NCBI RefSeq assembly: GCF_000021745.1
Contig: NC_011666.1
Span: forward strand, 2,304,501-2,368,500
Direction of reading: 5' to 3'
Source of the DNA: Methylocella silvestris BL2
GTDB lineage: Bacteria; Pseudomonadota; Alphaproteobacteria; Rhizobiales; Beijerinckiaceae
Length of the DNA: 64,000 bases
The stretch's first letter is position 1. Every line of letters starts with the position of its first letter. The notes beneath the pieces were generated by a model that ran no database searches, was not told the DNA's origin, and saw nothing but the letters and a program-made list of their open reading frames with translations. The position numbers and the translations under genes were made by a program. Below are positions 17,120 through 26,444 of the stretch, one piece after another.

Positions 17120-17395
17120 ATGAGCCTGGCGAATCAACGGCTGATCGTTCCCATCACGGCGGGGGACAAAGAGCTGGTCGAACGCAAGGCGGCGAAAGCC
17201 GGCAAGATATCGACGGCGGAATTCGTCCGCCGCGCCGCGCTCGCTTATGAGCCCGCCGACGAAGCGGCGCTGCTGGAGCTGCGCGCCCTCCTCGACGGTT
17301 TTGAGGATTTTCACGCCGCCACGTTAAAAGAGCTCGACCGAGCCGACGCGGCCCTCGACGCCGCGCTGACGCATTTTGGACGAAAAGCCGGGTGA
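17120..17395 (+). CDS. Small RHH-like protein
   Basis: A 91-residue protein. The first half (RLIVPITAGDKELVERKAAKAGKI... read as RLIVPITAGDKELV and STAEFVRRAALAY) resembles ribbon-helix-helix proteins of the MobC/antitoxin kind. The second half is a charged helix (ALLELRALLDGFEDF). GGAGG lies 8 bp before the ATG at 17120. It overlaps the next gene by GTGA, so the two are coupled. A toxin-antitoxin role is possible but no known toxin is recognised. Confidence 0.6.
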   Translation: MSLANQRLIVPITAGDKELVERKAAKAGKISTAEFVRRAALAYEPADEAALLELRALLDGFEDFHAATLKELDRADAALDAALTHFGRKAG

Positions 17396-17649
17396 GCGCG
17401 GTCGGCGATGCGCTAACGGCGCTCAAAACCGCCATGCTGCTCGAGGAGCGCATCGGCAGTCAGGCCCGGAAAGTCGAGCAATTGGCCCTGAGCGTCGTCG
17501 AGATGGATAAAAGGCTGGCGGCGCTCGAAGGCCGCATGGAGGGTTTTTTGGCGGCGGCTTCGGCCTTCGGCGGCCGGCCGCCACGCCCGACGAAAATGAT
17601 CGAATCCTCCTCGCACGATCAACAAAATCCGCCGCCGCGGAAAGGCTGA
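17392..17649 (+). CDS. Small helical partner protein
   Basis: An 85-residue protein from the GTG at 17392, which overlaps the previous stop. A likely coiled coil spans EERIGSQARKVEQLALS and MDKRLAALEGRMEGF, followed by a proline-rich tail. There is no recognisable family. The tight coupling to the RHH-like gene suggests that the products interact. Confidence rests on the overlap and codon use. Confidence 0.55.
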   Translation: MSAVGDALTALKTAMLLEERIGSQARKVEQLALSVVEMDKRLAALEGRMEGFLAAASAFGGRPPRPTKMIESSSHDQQNPPPRKG

Positions 17650-17938
17650 CCCGAATGAGCGGGCGACGACCCGCCAGCGCCCGAGCGCGCGGTCCCAACT
17701 TGCAAACCGAATTGGGCCTAACCCGGACGCATAAGGACGCGTCCTGTCCAGCGGCCGCTGAGAGCCGTGATCGTTCATTGCTGCGTGAAGAACCAACCGC
17801 AGGCATGAATCAAAGCGCCATAAGCCTTAAGCCTTCGTGATCCCGACAAGCGAGCGGTTCATGCTGGGCGAGATCCCCGCGACCGCAAGGCGTCGATAAG
17901 GCGCGACCGAGCGCCAGTTCCAACGAACGGAGACGACC

Positions 17939-19084
17939 TTGACGAAAAATCTGCCCATAGAGGCGACCGCTAATTTCGAGAACAGCGTGCCCTTCTTCTG
18001 GCTGCTCGCGCCCTGGGCGAAGTTTGGCGAAGAAGCGGCCGAGACATTCCAGAGAAATATCGATTTTGCCAAAGAGGAAACCAAAGAGGAGTTCGAACTC
18101 AAGCCCGTCTGGGCGACCGCGAACGAGATCGTTTATGAGCTCAACACCATGTGGCTTCGCGATTTTTCCGATGCGGCCGCGCGCGGCGACTCCAGCATTA
18201 TCCCGACCCTCATCGACCCGCCCTATGCCGGACACCATTCGACCATCGCCGACTACGCCGAAGGCCAGAGCCTCGTCGAGACGCTGCAGGCGAGCGGCCT
18301 AAGGCGCCTGCTGTGCATCGACTGGAAGTCGGCGAGCGCAGAAATGAAGGACTACAACATCGACATCTACCTCGCCGAGATCAACGCCGTCGTGGACGAC
18401 CTCGGCGGCCGGGTCAATCTCATCGGGCTATGCCAGGGCGGCTGGATGGCGGCGATGTTCGCGGCCCGCTACCCGTACAAGGTCGCGACGCTGACGGTCG
18501 CTGGCGCCCCGCTCGATTGCGACGCGGGGGACGGATTCGTCAAGAAGATCGCCAAGGAGCAGCCGATGGCCTTCTTTGAAGAGCTGGTCAACGCGGGCGG
18601 CGGCCGGATGCGCGGCAAATTTATGCTCGCCGGCTGGAAAAGCATGCATCCCGAAGAGCATTACTTCAAAACCCACGTCGATCTTTACGAGAATGTCGAA
18701 GACCCCGCCTTCGTCAAGAAACGCGAGGAATTCGAGAGATGGTATGAGAATCCGCTCGACCTGCCAGGCCGGTGGTACCTGCAGGCGATCCGGCTTCTGT
18801 TCAAGGACAACGCGTTCTTCAAGGGCGACTTCGTCGCGCTCGGGCGCAAGATCGCGCTGAAGGACATCATTTGTCCGACGTTCCTGCTGGCCGGCGAGGG
18901 CGACGATATTACGCCTTCTCCGCAGGTCTTCTCCGCCGAGGAAAAGCTTGGGACGCCAAAGGACAAAATCGTCAAGAAGCTGGTTCCGGGCGGGCATATC
19001 GGCTTGTTCATGGGCTCCAAGACGCTCAAGAATTTCTGGCCGGACATCGCCGCCTGGATCAAGCGCGAATGTCCGGACGCGTGA
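17939..19084 (+). CDS. PhaC-like alpha/beta hydrolase
   Basis: A 381-residue alpha/beta-fold enzyme with the lipase-box-like GLCQGGW near residue 163, where cysteine replaces serine as in polyhydroxyalkanoate synthases. The matching Asp (LLAGEGDDITPSPQ) and His (PGGHIGLFMGSK) are present. Its length is close to class III PhaC (about 355) and much shorter than class I (about 590). No phaE, phaA, phaB or phasin gene is beside it. It starts with TTG at 17939. It could be a synthase subunit or a thioesterase-like relative. Confidence 0.7.
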   Translation: MTKNLPIEATANFENSVPFFWLLAPWAKFGEEAAETFQRNIDFAKEETKEEFELKPVWATANEIVYELNTMWLRDFSDAAARGDSSIIPTLIDPPYAGHHSTIADYAEGQSLVETLQASGLRRLLCIDWKSASAEMKDYNIDIYLAEINAVVDDLGGRVNLIGLCQGGWMAAMFAARYPYKVATLTVAGAPLDCDAGDGFVKKIAKEQPMAFFEELVNAGGGRMRGKFMLAGWKSMHPEEHYFKTHVDLYENVEDPAFVKKREEFERWYENPLDLPGRWYLQAIRLLFKDNAFFKGDFVALGRKIALKDIICPTFLLAGEGDDITPSPQVFSAEEKLGTPKDKIVKKLVPGGHIGLFMGSKTLKNFWPDIAAWIKRECPDA

Positions 19085-19111
19085 CCGAGTAGGCTGCCGC
19101 GAAATCCGGAC

Positions 19112-19466
19112 TCACTTTTTGCAGTCGACGAGATCCTTGTCCTCGATCGAAAAGATCTGCCCCGCCTCGATCGCGATATTCTTCGCCAGGCAGACGCGGC
19201 CGTCCTCATAGCCGAGCTTCGCGTCATAGGCCCCCGTCGCGACGCCGACGACGTTCAGCCGCTCGTCGTGATCGACTTCCTTGTCCTTGTCATTGAGGCA
19301 CTGGGTTTTCGCCGAATTTACCGGTGCCTGCCGGCGCGAGGCGAAGGTCGGACACGGTTTTCGAGGTCAAATTCCAAAATCGCGTCGGCTTTTCGGCGCG
19401 TGCGGGACCACCCGCGGCAAGGGCGAAAGCGGCGAGCGCCGCGGCGGCAAAACCTTTGATGCGCAT
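19112..19466 (-). pseudogene. Small secreted protein gene with a one-base frameshift
   Basis: The first frame gives a signal peptide (MRIKGFAAAALAAFALAAGG) and RFWNLTSKTVSDLRLAPAG, then stops. The second frame continues without a gap as QCLNDKDKEVDHDERL, GVATGAYDAKLGYEDGR, CLAKNIAIEAG and IFSIEDKDLVDCKK. One extra base in the GGG at 19303-19305 joins them, restoring about 118 residues. The conserved cysteines are spread over both parts. It may be a true recent pseudogene or a sequencing error; function is unknown. Confidence 0.7.
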
Positions 19467-19610
19467 GCGAAAACCTTTCGGCGTTTCCTGTCGGCTTTTT
19501 TGTGTCTGCGGCGCTGAATACAGAAGCCGCGACGACTTGAACAGGGGGCCAAAGTTGCGCAAGCCCAAGCGAGCCTCTAGACAGTCGCTTCTCTTCCTTG
19601 AGGATTTTTG

Positions 19611-20324
19611 ATGCGCCCTTCCCAGCGCGCCGCCGACGAATTGCGGCCCGTCACCTTTGAACGCAACGTTGCGCGCTACGCCGAAGGCTCATGCCTGATC
19701 AAATTCGGCTCGACCCATGTGCTGTGCACAGCCTCGCTCGAAGACAAGCCGCCGGCCTGGCTGCGCGGCCAGGGGCGCGGCTGGGTCAGCGCCGAATACG
19801 CCATGCTGCCGCGCGCGACCCATACCCGCACCAAACGCGAATCGACGACCGGCAAGCCATCCGGCCGCACGCAGGAAATCCAGCGCCTGATCGGGCGCAG
19901 CCTGCGCGCCGTCACCAACCTGCAAGGGCTTGGCGAGCGCCAGATCACGATCGACTGCGACGTGCTGCAAGCCGACGGCGGCACACGCACCGCCGCGATC
20001 ACCGGCGCCTGGGTGGCTCTGCATGACTGCTTGAAATGGATGCGCCAGCGCTCGATCATCAAGGACCTGCCGCTTCGCGACCATGTCGCCGCCATCTCCT
20101 GCGGCGTCTCCAACGGCGAATCCGTGCTCGATCTCGATTACGCCGAGGATTCGGCGGCGGAGACCGACGCCAATTTCGTCATTACCGGATCGGGATCGCT
20201 CGTCGAGGTGCAGGCGACCGCCGAGGGCGCCGTGTTCACCGAGACGCAGCTCACCGCCATGCTGGCCTTGGCGCGGGGCGGCATTACGACCCTGGTCGAG
20301 ATGCAGAAAGCCGCGGTCGCGTGA
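19611..20324 (+). CDS. rph: Ribonuclease PH
   Basis: Phosphorolytic 3'-5' exoribonuclease that trims tRNA 3' ends, 237 residues. The family opens with [35 protein letters not shown] (the phosphate-site RxxR), [14 protein letters not shown] and [14 protein letters not shown] match closely. The ATG at 19611 is preferred to the TTG one codon earlier. The stop and the rdgB start share one base (TGATG). Confidence 0.96.
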   Translation: MRPSQRAADELRPVTFERNVARYAEGSCLIKFGSTHVLCTASLEDKPPAWLRGQGRGWVSAEYAMLPRATHTRTKRESTTGKPSGRTQEIQRLIGRSLRAVTNLQGLGERQITIDCDVLQADGGTRTAAITGAWVALHDCLKWMRQRSIIKDLPLRDHVAAISCGVSNGESVLDLDYAEDSAAETDANFVITGSGSLVEVQATAEGAVFTETQLTAMLALARGGITTLVEMQKAAVA

Positions 20325-20953
20325 TGGTCCGGGCGATCGAGGGCCGGCTTGTCGTCGCCACGCATAATGCCGGCAAGCTCGCCGAAATGCGCGAACTGCT
20401 CGACCATTACGGCGTCAAGGCGGTCTCGGCGGGCGAACTCGGCCTGCCCGAGCCCGAAGAGACCGGCTCGACTTTTCTGGAAAATTCGCGGCTGAAGGCG
20501 CTGGCGGCCGCGGAAGGCTCGGCAAGCCCCGCGCTTGCGGATGATTCAGGGCTTTGCGTCGACGCGCTCGGCGGCGAACCGGGCATTTATTCGGCAAGAT
20601 GGGCGGGACCCGATCGCGACTTCGCCATCGGCCGGGCCGCCGTCGAGGAGGCCTTGCGCGTAGCTGGCGCGCAGGCGCCCTTCGCGGCGCATTTCATCTG
20701 CGTTCTGACGCTCGCCTTCCCCGACGGAGAAACGTCGAGCTTCGAAGGCCGGGTCGATGGCGAGCTTGTGTTTCCGCCGCGCGGCTCGCTGGTGTTCGGC
20801 TATGACCCGATTTTCCTGCCGGAAGGCCTGAGCAAAACCTTCGGCGAAATGACGCTTGAGGAGAAGCAGGCGATCCCGCCTGACGGATCGCCCGCCCTGT
20901 CGCATCGCGCGCGGGCGTTTCAGGCTTTCGCCAAGGCCTGTTTCGGCGTCTGA
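20324..20953 (+). CDS. rdgB: XTP/dITP pyrophosphatase
   Basis: HAM1/RdgB-family hydrolase that removes non-canonical purine triphosphates such as dITP and XTP, 209 residues. Diagnostic stretches are [53 protein letters not shown] and ALSHRARAF. It overlaps rph by one base, the usual alphaproteobacterial arrangement upstream of hemW. Confidence 0.96.
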   Translation: MVRAIEGRLVVATHNAGKLAEMRELLDHYGVKAVSAGELGLPEPEETGSTFLENSRLKALAAAEGSASPALADDSGLCVDALGGEPGIYSARWAGPDRDFAIGRAAVEEALRVAGAQAPFAAHFICVLTLAFPDGETSSFEGRVDGELVFPPRGSLVFGYDPIFLPEGLSKTFGEMTLEEKQAIPPDGSPALSHRARAFQAFAKACFGV

Positions 20954-21032
20954 CGACTGTCCGCTCCTTGGGCGCGGCGTCAAAACATCGCAACCTGGAC
21001 TACGGCGCTTGATTTTTGCCCGTGTTTTCACT

Positions 21033-21051
21033 TATATTGCAGTGCAATATA
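21033..21051. promoter_or_regulatory. 19-bp perfect palindrome before a small gene
   Basis: TATATTGCA and TGCAATATA are exact complements around one central G, ending 25 bp before the ATG at 21077. An AT-rich 19-bp perfect palindrome is unlikely by chance in DNA of this GC content. It overlaps where a promoter would be, so it is a strong operator candidate for an unidentified dimeric regulator. Confidence 0.6.
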
Positions 21052-21076
21052 CGAAGCGCAGGGCAAGGAAACGGCG

Positions 21077-21394
21077 ATGTCCGTGGTATGGAACACCAAA
21101 TATGGATCGCGGAAAGTTCGTCACGATCCGCCGACCCTCAAGGAGGCGATCCTCGCCGCGCAGGGCCTGACCGATCAGCTTCTCGAACAGGTCGAGATCG
21201 CCGCCGCGCTGATGGATCTGCCGGTCGCCGAAGTTCGCGCCGAATTGCTGAAGAGCGCCCCGCCGCGCAAGGCCGAACAGATCGTCACCTCGAGCGGGCG
21301 CGTGCCGCGCACCGTCGTGGTCGAGCGCAAGACCAGCCGCCGCATTCCGGCCGGCGCCGCCCGTCCGCTGGTCTCGAGATCCTCGGGGATCTAG
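21077..21394 (+). CDS. Conserved-looking small hypothetical protein
   Basis: A 105-residue soluble basic protein. A helical middle (EAILAAQGLTDQLLEQVEIAAALM) and an Arg/Pro-rich tail (RKTSRRIPAGAARPLV) are seen. There is no recognisable family. A GGAA ribosome-binding site and the palindrome at 21033-21051 precede the ATG, which argues that it is a real, regulated gene. It lies after rdgB in the same direction, 123 bp away. Confidence 0.6.
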   Translation: MSVVWNTKYGSRKVRHDPPTLKEAILAAQGLTDQLLEQVEIAAALMDLPVAEVRAELLKSAPPRKAEQIVTSSGRVPRTVVVERKTSRRIPAGAARPLVSRSSGI

Positions 21395-21473
21395 ATCGCG
21401 GTTCCGGCTTTTCGCCCGCATTCCTCAAATCCGAAGTTTCGGTCTGCGTTCCGGCGCAGGCCGCCACGTTCAC

Positions 21474-22349
21474 CTACCGGGCGAGCTCTGCATAGGCGAC
21501 GAAGCGGTTCGGCAGGATCGGCTGGGCGCCGCCGATAAGTTTGAGCAGATTGATCCGCGCCGCGCCATAAGCATAGCTGATCTCCACATCGCAAGGCCGG
21601 CCCGGCGGTGGGCTGCCGGGCTTGCCGGCTGCTTTCTCGCGCGCCAAGCGTGCATCATCAGCGGCCTCTACTGAGGCAAAAGTCTCCTCCGCGCCGACCT
21701 CAAGAGGTCTTGGCGGCGGCAAGGGACCCGTCTCCAACGCCATGGATGCCGGCGGCTTGCCCGGCGCTGCGCGGGCCATCTCGAGGCGCGGCGCCTGTGC
21801 GGCCCCGGCGCTGATCGCAGCCAGCGTGGAAGCGACGCCCTGCATCAATCGCCCGAACGTCGACCCTTCCGCGACGGCAGGATCGCCCGCCGCCGGCTGC
21901 GCCCGCGCGGACTTCCGCTGCGCCGCGTCGGATGCGACCATGATCGACGGCTCGCCCCGACGCGGCGCGGCGCAGTTTCGCACGCCAAGCGCAATCAGCT
22001 CCTCGCCGCGCAAAACCTTATACTGCCGCGTGAGCGCCCCGAGCCTTGCGCGCACCGCTGGCGGATAGGAGTCGAACAGCTGTTGCGAGACTTCATAATT
22101 GCTCTGATGATTGCGCGGATCGTAAGCAAGGTGAAATTTCAGCGTGCTATCCGGATAGACGCATACATTCGGCAGGCTGAGCGCCAGGGTGCAGGCTGAG
22201 CGGCATTCATGCAGGCGGACCTCGCGGTCCGTCGCGCGATAAAGCTCCGTTTTGTCCTGATACTGGTTCACATAGCCGCCGACATCCTTCATGACGACGA
22301 CGGGAGCTGGCATCGGCGGCGGATCGAGATAACTCAACGCTTCACCCAT
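21474..22349 (-). CDS. ClpP/crotonase-like periplasmic hypothetical protein
   Basis: A 291-residue protein whose first 130 residues resemble the ClpP/crotonase-like hypothetical proteins common in Rhizobiales: VGGYVNQYQDKTELYR, LHECRSACTLALSLPN and VCVYPDSTLKFHLAYDP, with the SACT stretch where the Ser nucleophile sits in relatives. The middle is low-complexity. The C-terminus (CDVEISYAYGAARINLL) carries another short conserved-looking block. No signal peptide is visible from this start, so the start may lie further upstream. Confidence 0.6.
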   Translation of the reverse strand: MGEALSYLDPPPMPAPVVVMKDVGGYVNQYQDKTELYRATDREVRLHECRSACTLALSLPNVCVYPDSTLKFHLAYDPRNHQSNYEVSQQLFDSYPPAVRARLGALTRQYKVLRGEELIALGVRNCAAPRRGEPSIMVASDAAQRKSARAQPAAGDPAVAEGSTFGRLMQGVASTLAAISAGAAQAPRLEMARAAPGKPPASMALETGPLPPPRPLEVGAEETFASVEAADDARLAREKAAGKPGSPPPGRPCDVEISYAYGAARINLLKLIGGAQPILPNRFVAYAELAR

Positions 22350-22490
22350 CGGCGCAATCGCGCCTCACGCTAACCTTGTCGCCGGAACGATAAGGAATCG
22401 TGGTGAACGCTCGGTTAAAGGCGGCCGCGGACCAATACTTTGAATATGATCCGACTTTGGCGGCGCCGCGCGCTGTGACATAAGGCGACC

Positions 22491-23660
22491 ATGGCTGATG
22501 ATCTTCAAAATGGCGCCGACCCGGGTTTCGGCGTCTATGTGCACTGGCCCTTCTGCCTGTCGAAATGCCCCTATTGCGATTTCAATAGCCATGTCCGCCA
22601 CGAGCCGGTCGACGAGGCGCGCTTCGGCAGCGCCCTGATCCGCGAAATCGCCCACCGCGCCGAGACGACGCGCGGACGGCGGGTCGCCTCCATCTTCTTC
22701 GGCGGCGGAACGCCCTCGCTGATGAGCGCGTCGACCGTGGCGCGCGTCATCGAGGCCATCGACCGCCATTGGACCCTCGCGCCCGGCGCCGAAATCACCC
22801 TCGAAGCCAATCCGACCAGCGTCGAGGCGACGAAATTCGCCGGCTTTCGCGCCGCCGGCGTCAACCGCGTCTCAATCGGCGTGCAGGCGCTGAACGACGC
22901 CGATCTCAAGGCGCTGGGGCGAACCCACTCCAGCGTGGAAGCGCTCGCCGCGCTCGAAATCGCGCGCAAAACCTTCGAACGTTTTTCGTTCGACCTCATC
23001 TACGCCCGCGCCGGCCAGAGCGTCGCGCAATGGCGAAGCGAACTTGCCTCCGCCCTCGCCCTCGCGCGCGATCATCTCTCCCTCTATCAGCTGACGATCG
23101 AACCCGGCACAATGTTCGAGCGGATGCGGGACGCCGGAAAGCTCGTCGTTCCCGGCCCGGATCTCGGCCGCGATTTCTGGGACGCGACGCAGGAGATCAT
23201 GAACGGCGCCGGGCTGCCGGCCTATGAGATCTCCAATCACGCCCGCCCCGGGGCCGAGAGCCGGCACAATCTGATCTATTGGCGCACTGGCGATTATGCC
23301 GGCGTCGGACCCGGCGCGCATGGCCGCATCACAGGCCAAAACAAACGCCGCGCGCAGGCGACCGAGCGCGATCCGCAAAAATGGCTCAGCGCCGTCGAAT
23401 CCGCCGGCCATGGCCTCATCGAAGACGATGTCCTCTCCCGCGAAGAGCAGGGCGACGAGTTTCTGCTGATGGGTCTGCGGCTCGCCGAAGGCATTGAGCC
23501 CGGTCGTTTCGAGGCAATGTCGGGGCGCGGCCTCGACCCGCGCCGCGTGCAGTCGCTGATCGCCGACGGCATGGTTGAATACACCAGCGGCGGCCGCCTC
23601 AGGGTCAGCGCCGAAGGATTTCCGCTGCTCGACGCCGTCGTCGCCGACCTCGCCGCCTGA
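22491..23660 (+). CDS. hemW: HemW-type radical SAM protein
   Basis: Radical SAM protein of the HemW (formerly HemN-like) family, 389 residues, thought to deliver haem to respiratory enzymes rather than to oxidise coproporphyrinogen. The cluster-binding CxxxCxxC is in WPFCLSKCPYCDF near residues 22-34. FFGGGTPSLM, EANPTSVE and VNRVSIGVQALND follow. RWRTGDY-type YWRTGDYAGVGPGAHG is typical. It belongs to the rph-rdgB-hemW neighbourhood. Confidence 0.93.
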   Translation: MADDLQNGADPGFGVYVHWPFCLSKCPYCDFNSHVRHEPVDEARFGSALIREIAHRAETTRGRRVASIFFGGGTPSLMSASTVARVIEAIDRHWTLAPGAEITLEANPTSVEATKFAGFRAAGVNRVSIGVQALNDADLKALGRTHSSVEALAALEIARKTFERFSFDLIYARAGQSVAQWRSELASALALARDHLSLYQLTIEPGTMFERMRDAGKLVVPGPDLGRDFWDATQEIMNGAGLPAYEISNHARPGAESRHNLIYWRTGDYAGVGPGAHGRITGQNKRRAQATERDPQKWLSAVESAGHGLIEDDVLSREEQGDEFLLMGLRLAEGIEPGRFEAMSGRGLDPRRVQSLIADGMVEYTSGGRLRVSAEGFPLLDAVVADLAA

Positions 23661-23915
23661 AGACGCCCGTCTCCATGATCGCGCCGCCGGGATGATTCCC
23701 TGCCGGCGACACACAGCCGCCACATTGGTCGGTGAGTTTGCCAGCGTGTCCGTGGCCGCAATTTGGCGTCATGGCCACGCAAGCGTCGCGCGCCACAGAA
23801 TGTCGGGCGGCGGCGCCGGATAACTCATTGTTACGGGCCATTAACGGTTCGAGTTTAATCAATCGGTTCATCTTTCCGAGCGCAGCCGCCGCTCGAGCAA
23901 CCCGCGAGATCGAAT

Positions 23916-25793
23916 TTGCGACGAGCCCGCAGCCGTTTCGTCCCCGCAAGGCAGGCGCTGCGCCTCGCCGCGGTTTCGGCTGCCGCGCTGCTCTGCAGCC
24001 TTTTTGCCGGCTCCTCGACCGAAACCGCCGAAGCCAATGGCGATACGCGCACGCTGAACCTCTATCATTCGCACACAGGCGAATCGATCCAGGCGACCTT
24101 CCGGGTCAATGGCTCCTATGACCCTGCGGTTCTGGAAAAGCTGAATTATTTCCTGCGCGACTGGCGCAACAACGACCGCACGCGGATGGACCCGCGCCTG
24201 TTCGATACGGTGTGGGAAGTCTATCGCACGGCGGGCGCGACGCAGCCCATCGTGATCTTCTCCGCCTATCGCTCGCCCGAGACCAACGCCATGCTGCGCC
24301 GGCGTTCGAGCGCGGTCGCCGAATATTCGCAGCACATGCTCGGCAAGGCGATGGACACCACCATGCCCGGCATGTCGATGGAGCAGATCCGCGAGATCGG
24401 CATCAAGATGCAACGCGGCGGCGTCGGCTTCTATTCGCGCGAGAATTTCGTGCATCTCGATGTCGGCGGCGTGCGCAGCTGGCCGCGGCTCAGCTATGAG
24501 CAGCTCGCCCGGCTGTTCCCCGACGGCAAGAGCGCGCATCTCGCCTCGAACGGCCGCTCGCTGCCGCGCTATGAGGAAGCCCGCGCCGAAATCGCTTCGC
24601 GCGGCGGCGTCGTCAGCGACGCGCCGCAAGCCATGGCCGGCGGCGGCTTCTTCGGCTGGCTGTTCGGCGGCGGTCGCGACCGCCAGGAGGAGGCCGAGGC
24701 CGTCCGCGGCGCAATGCCCGGCCGCGGCCCGGCGCCGTCCGGCGCGACGCAGGTCGCCGCGCTCGAAAAACCCGCTCCCGCCGTAAGGATGACGCGCGCC
24801 GAACGTCGCGCCGCCGAAAAAGCCGCCAAAGCCGCGCCAGCCCTCGCCGCAATCGACGCCGCCGATCCGCCGGACGCCAACGCCAATCGCTCGCTCGTCG
24901 CGGCTCTCGCGCCGCCGCCCGCGCCCATCCCCGCCGCGCAGCCGCGGCTCGCAGCCGCGGTTCCGGCGCCAACCGCGCCGACGCCGCCCCCGCGCGCCGC
25001 CGAGCAGGCCGCTGCCCCGGATGCGCCCGTCAAGGACGCCGCGAAAGACAGGGACAACGAAAAAGATGCGGCGAAGGAAAAGCCAGACGCCGTATCGAAG
25101 CAGTTGATGGCTGCAGTCCCCTTGCCGCCGGCTCGGCCGGATGACCTCATCGCCTATGCCGACGTGCCGCTGCCGCCGTCGCGCGCCGAGCATCTGATCC
25201 AGACCGCGTCGCTGACTGCCGCACCGATGACGACGCCCCAAGTCGTGGCAGATGCCGTTACAAAGCCGGTCCCGACGACAGTCGCGGCGAAGATGGACGC
25301 GGCCCGAGCCGAGGCGGCCAAATCCGACCCCGCCAAAGCCGGCATGGCGATGACGCTCGCCCGCGCCGCAAGCCTTCCCGTCGTCATCACGCGCGGCCCG
25401 AAAGATCAGCAAGTGATGCCCGCGAGCGTCCTTGGCTATGCCGCGAGCTCCGGCGCAGGACCGCGTCAGCGCATCGCAAGACTCGGCAAAGATGGCGACG
25501 CGCCCGACATCGTTTCGGCGCGGCTCGACCGGTCTAATTTCAGCGATCTCACCAGCGAAACGCCGACGGCCGAAGCGCCTCCCGCCTCCCTTCTCGGCCA
25601 GGCCCTGACCGGCCTGCGGCAGGCGGCCCGGATTGTCCCGGACGCCCTCGCAGCCGCGCCATCGGCCAGCTATAAATTGGCGTTCGGCGCGGCCTCGGGG
25701 ATTCTCAACTACGCCAGCTTCACCAAACCGCAGCCGCCCAAAGAGGCGTCGCATGCGGATAAGGTCAGCATCGTCGACGCTTCGGCGAAATAA
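23916..25793 (+). CDS. DUF882 / peptidase M15-like protein with long tail
   Basis: A 625-residue envelope protein. A signal or anchor (LAAVSAAALLCSLFAGS) is followed by a DUF882 domain of the D-Ala-D-Ala carboxypeptidase-like fold at about 45-220: FSAYRSPETNAMLRR, SQHMLGKAMD (zinc His/Asp) and FVHLDVGGVRSW (zinc His). The remaining 400 residues are Ala/Pro-rich with little structure and contain two related PLPPARPDDLIAYADVPLPPSR-like blocks. It probably acts on peptidoglycan. It starts with TTG because no ATG or GTG precedes the signal in frame. Confidence 0.8.
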   Translation: MRRARSRFVPARQALRLAAVSAAALLCSLFAGSSTETAEANGDTRTLNLYHSHTGESIQATFRVNGSYDPAVLEKLNYFLRDWRNNDRTRMDPRLFDTVWEVYRTAGATQPIVIFSAYRSPETNAMLRRRSSAVAEYSQHMLGKAMDTTMPGMSMEQIREIGIKMQRGGVGFYSRENFVHLDVGGVRSWPRLSYEQLARLFPDGKSAHLASNGRSLPRYEEARAEIASRGGVVSDAPQAMAGGGFFGWLFGGGRDRQEEAEAVRGAMPGRGPAPSGATQVAALEKPAPAVRMTRAERRAAEKAAKAAPALAAIDAADPPDANANRSLVAALAPPPAPIPAAQPRLAAAVPAPTAPTPPPRAAEQAAAPDAPVKDAAKDRDNEKDAAKEKPDAVSKQLMAAVPLPPARPDDLIAYADVPLPPSRAEHLIQTASLTAAPMTTPQVVADAVTKPVPTTVAAKMDAARAEAAKSDPAKAGMAMTLARAASLPVVITRGPKDQQVMPASVLGYAASSGAGPRQRIARLGKDGDAPDIVSARLDRSNFSDLTSETPTAEAPPASLLGQALTGLRQAARIVPDALAAAPSASYKLAFGAASGILNYASFTKPQPPKEASHADKVSIVDASAK

Positions 25794-25957
25794 TCTTCCT
25801 CGCCCCGCCCGTGAACGGGCGCGTCGCACGGAAAGCCGACGGCGTTTCGCCATTGAACGGCTGGTCGGTTTCGCGCATGGTTGGCGCTGCAAAATCTTTT
25901 TGAGGCGACGGATCGCCTCGTCCGCGCCATTTGCATCGCCGCAGCGTCAAACGCCCC

Positions 25958-26443
25958 ATGCCACGATTGATCGAACCCGCCGCGCCCTATGACGGGCGCC
26001 AGTCCGAGACCGCGCTTTTCGTCGCGCGCGGCACGCGGCGGCTGCTGCGACGCCTCAATTTTTCGTCCGTTACCGAACTTCCGCTTCTGTCCGGACGGCG
26101 CGCCGACATCGTCGCTTTGGCTGACGACGGCGCGGTCTTGATCGTCGAGATCAAATCCTCGATCGCCGATTTCCGCACGGACGCAAAATGGCGGGATTAC
26201 CGCGCCCATTGCGACCGGCTCTATTTCGCTATTCCCGAGACGATGCCAGTCGAGATCATGCCCGCTGACGCCGGCCTGATCGTCGCCGACGCCTATGGGG
26301 CCGAGATTTTGCGCGAGGCGCCCGAACATCGCATCGCGCCGGCGACGCGCCGCGCGGTGCTGATCCGTTTCGCCCATGCCGCAGCCCATCGCCTGCATGG
26401 GCTCAGCGACCCGGAGGCGATGGCGCTCGGCGTTTACGGGTAA
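25958..26443 (+). CDS. mmcB: MmcB-family DNA repair protein
   Basis: A 161-residue protein with a PD-(D/E)XK nuclease-like core: GRRADIVALADDGAVLIVEIKSSIADF holds the Asp and the ExK pair, and KWRDYRAHCDRLYFAI follows. This matches MmcB, an alphaproteobacterial SOS-controlled repair protein linked to ImuB/DnaE2 mutagenesis in Caulobacter. The ATG at 25958 gives MPRLIEPAAP. It converges on the transporter gene with 1 bp between stops. Confidence 0.82.
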   Translation: MPRLIEPAAPYDGRQSETALFVARGTRRLLRRLNFSSVTELPLLSGRRADIVALADDGAVLIVEIKSSIADFRTDAKWRDYRAHCDRLYFAIPETMPVEIMPADAGLIVADAYGAEILREAPEHRIAPATRRAVLIRFAHAAAHRLHGLSDPEAMALGVYG

Positions 26444-26444
26444 A

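Noticed and set aside
17650-17938. Coding gene between the small RHH pair and the PhaC-like gene
   Set aside because: Short frames only, with no ribosome-binding site or recognisable product.
23916-25892. A 674-codon minus-strand frame over the DUF882 gene
   Set aside because: It is an antisense shadow in GC-rich DNA; the plus strand shows the signal peptide, DUF882 motifs and good spacing.
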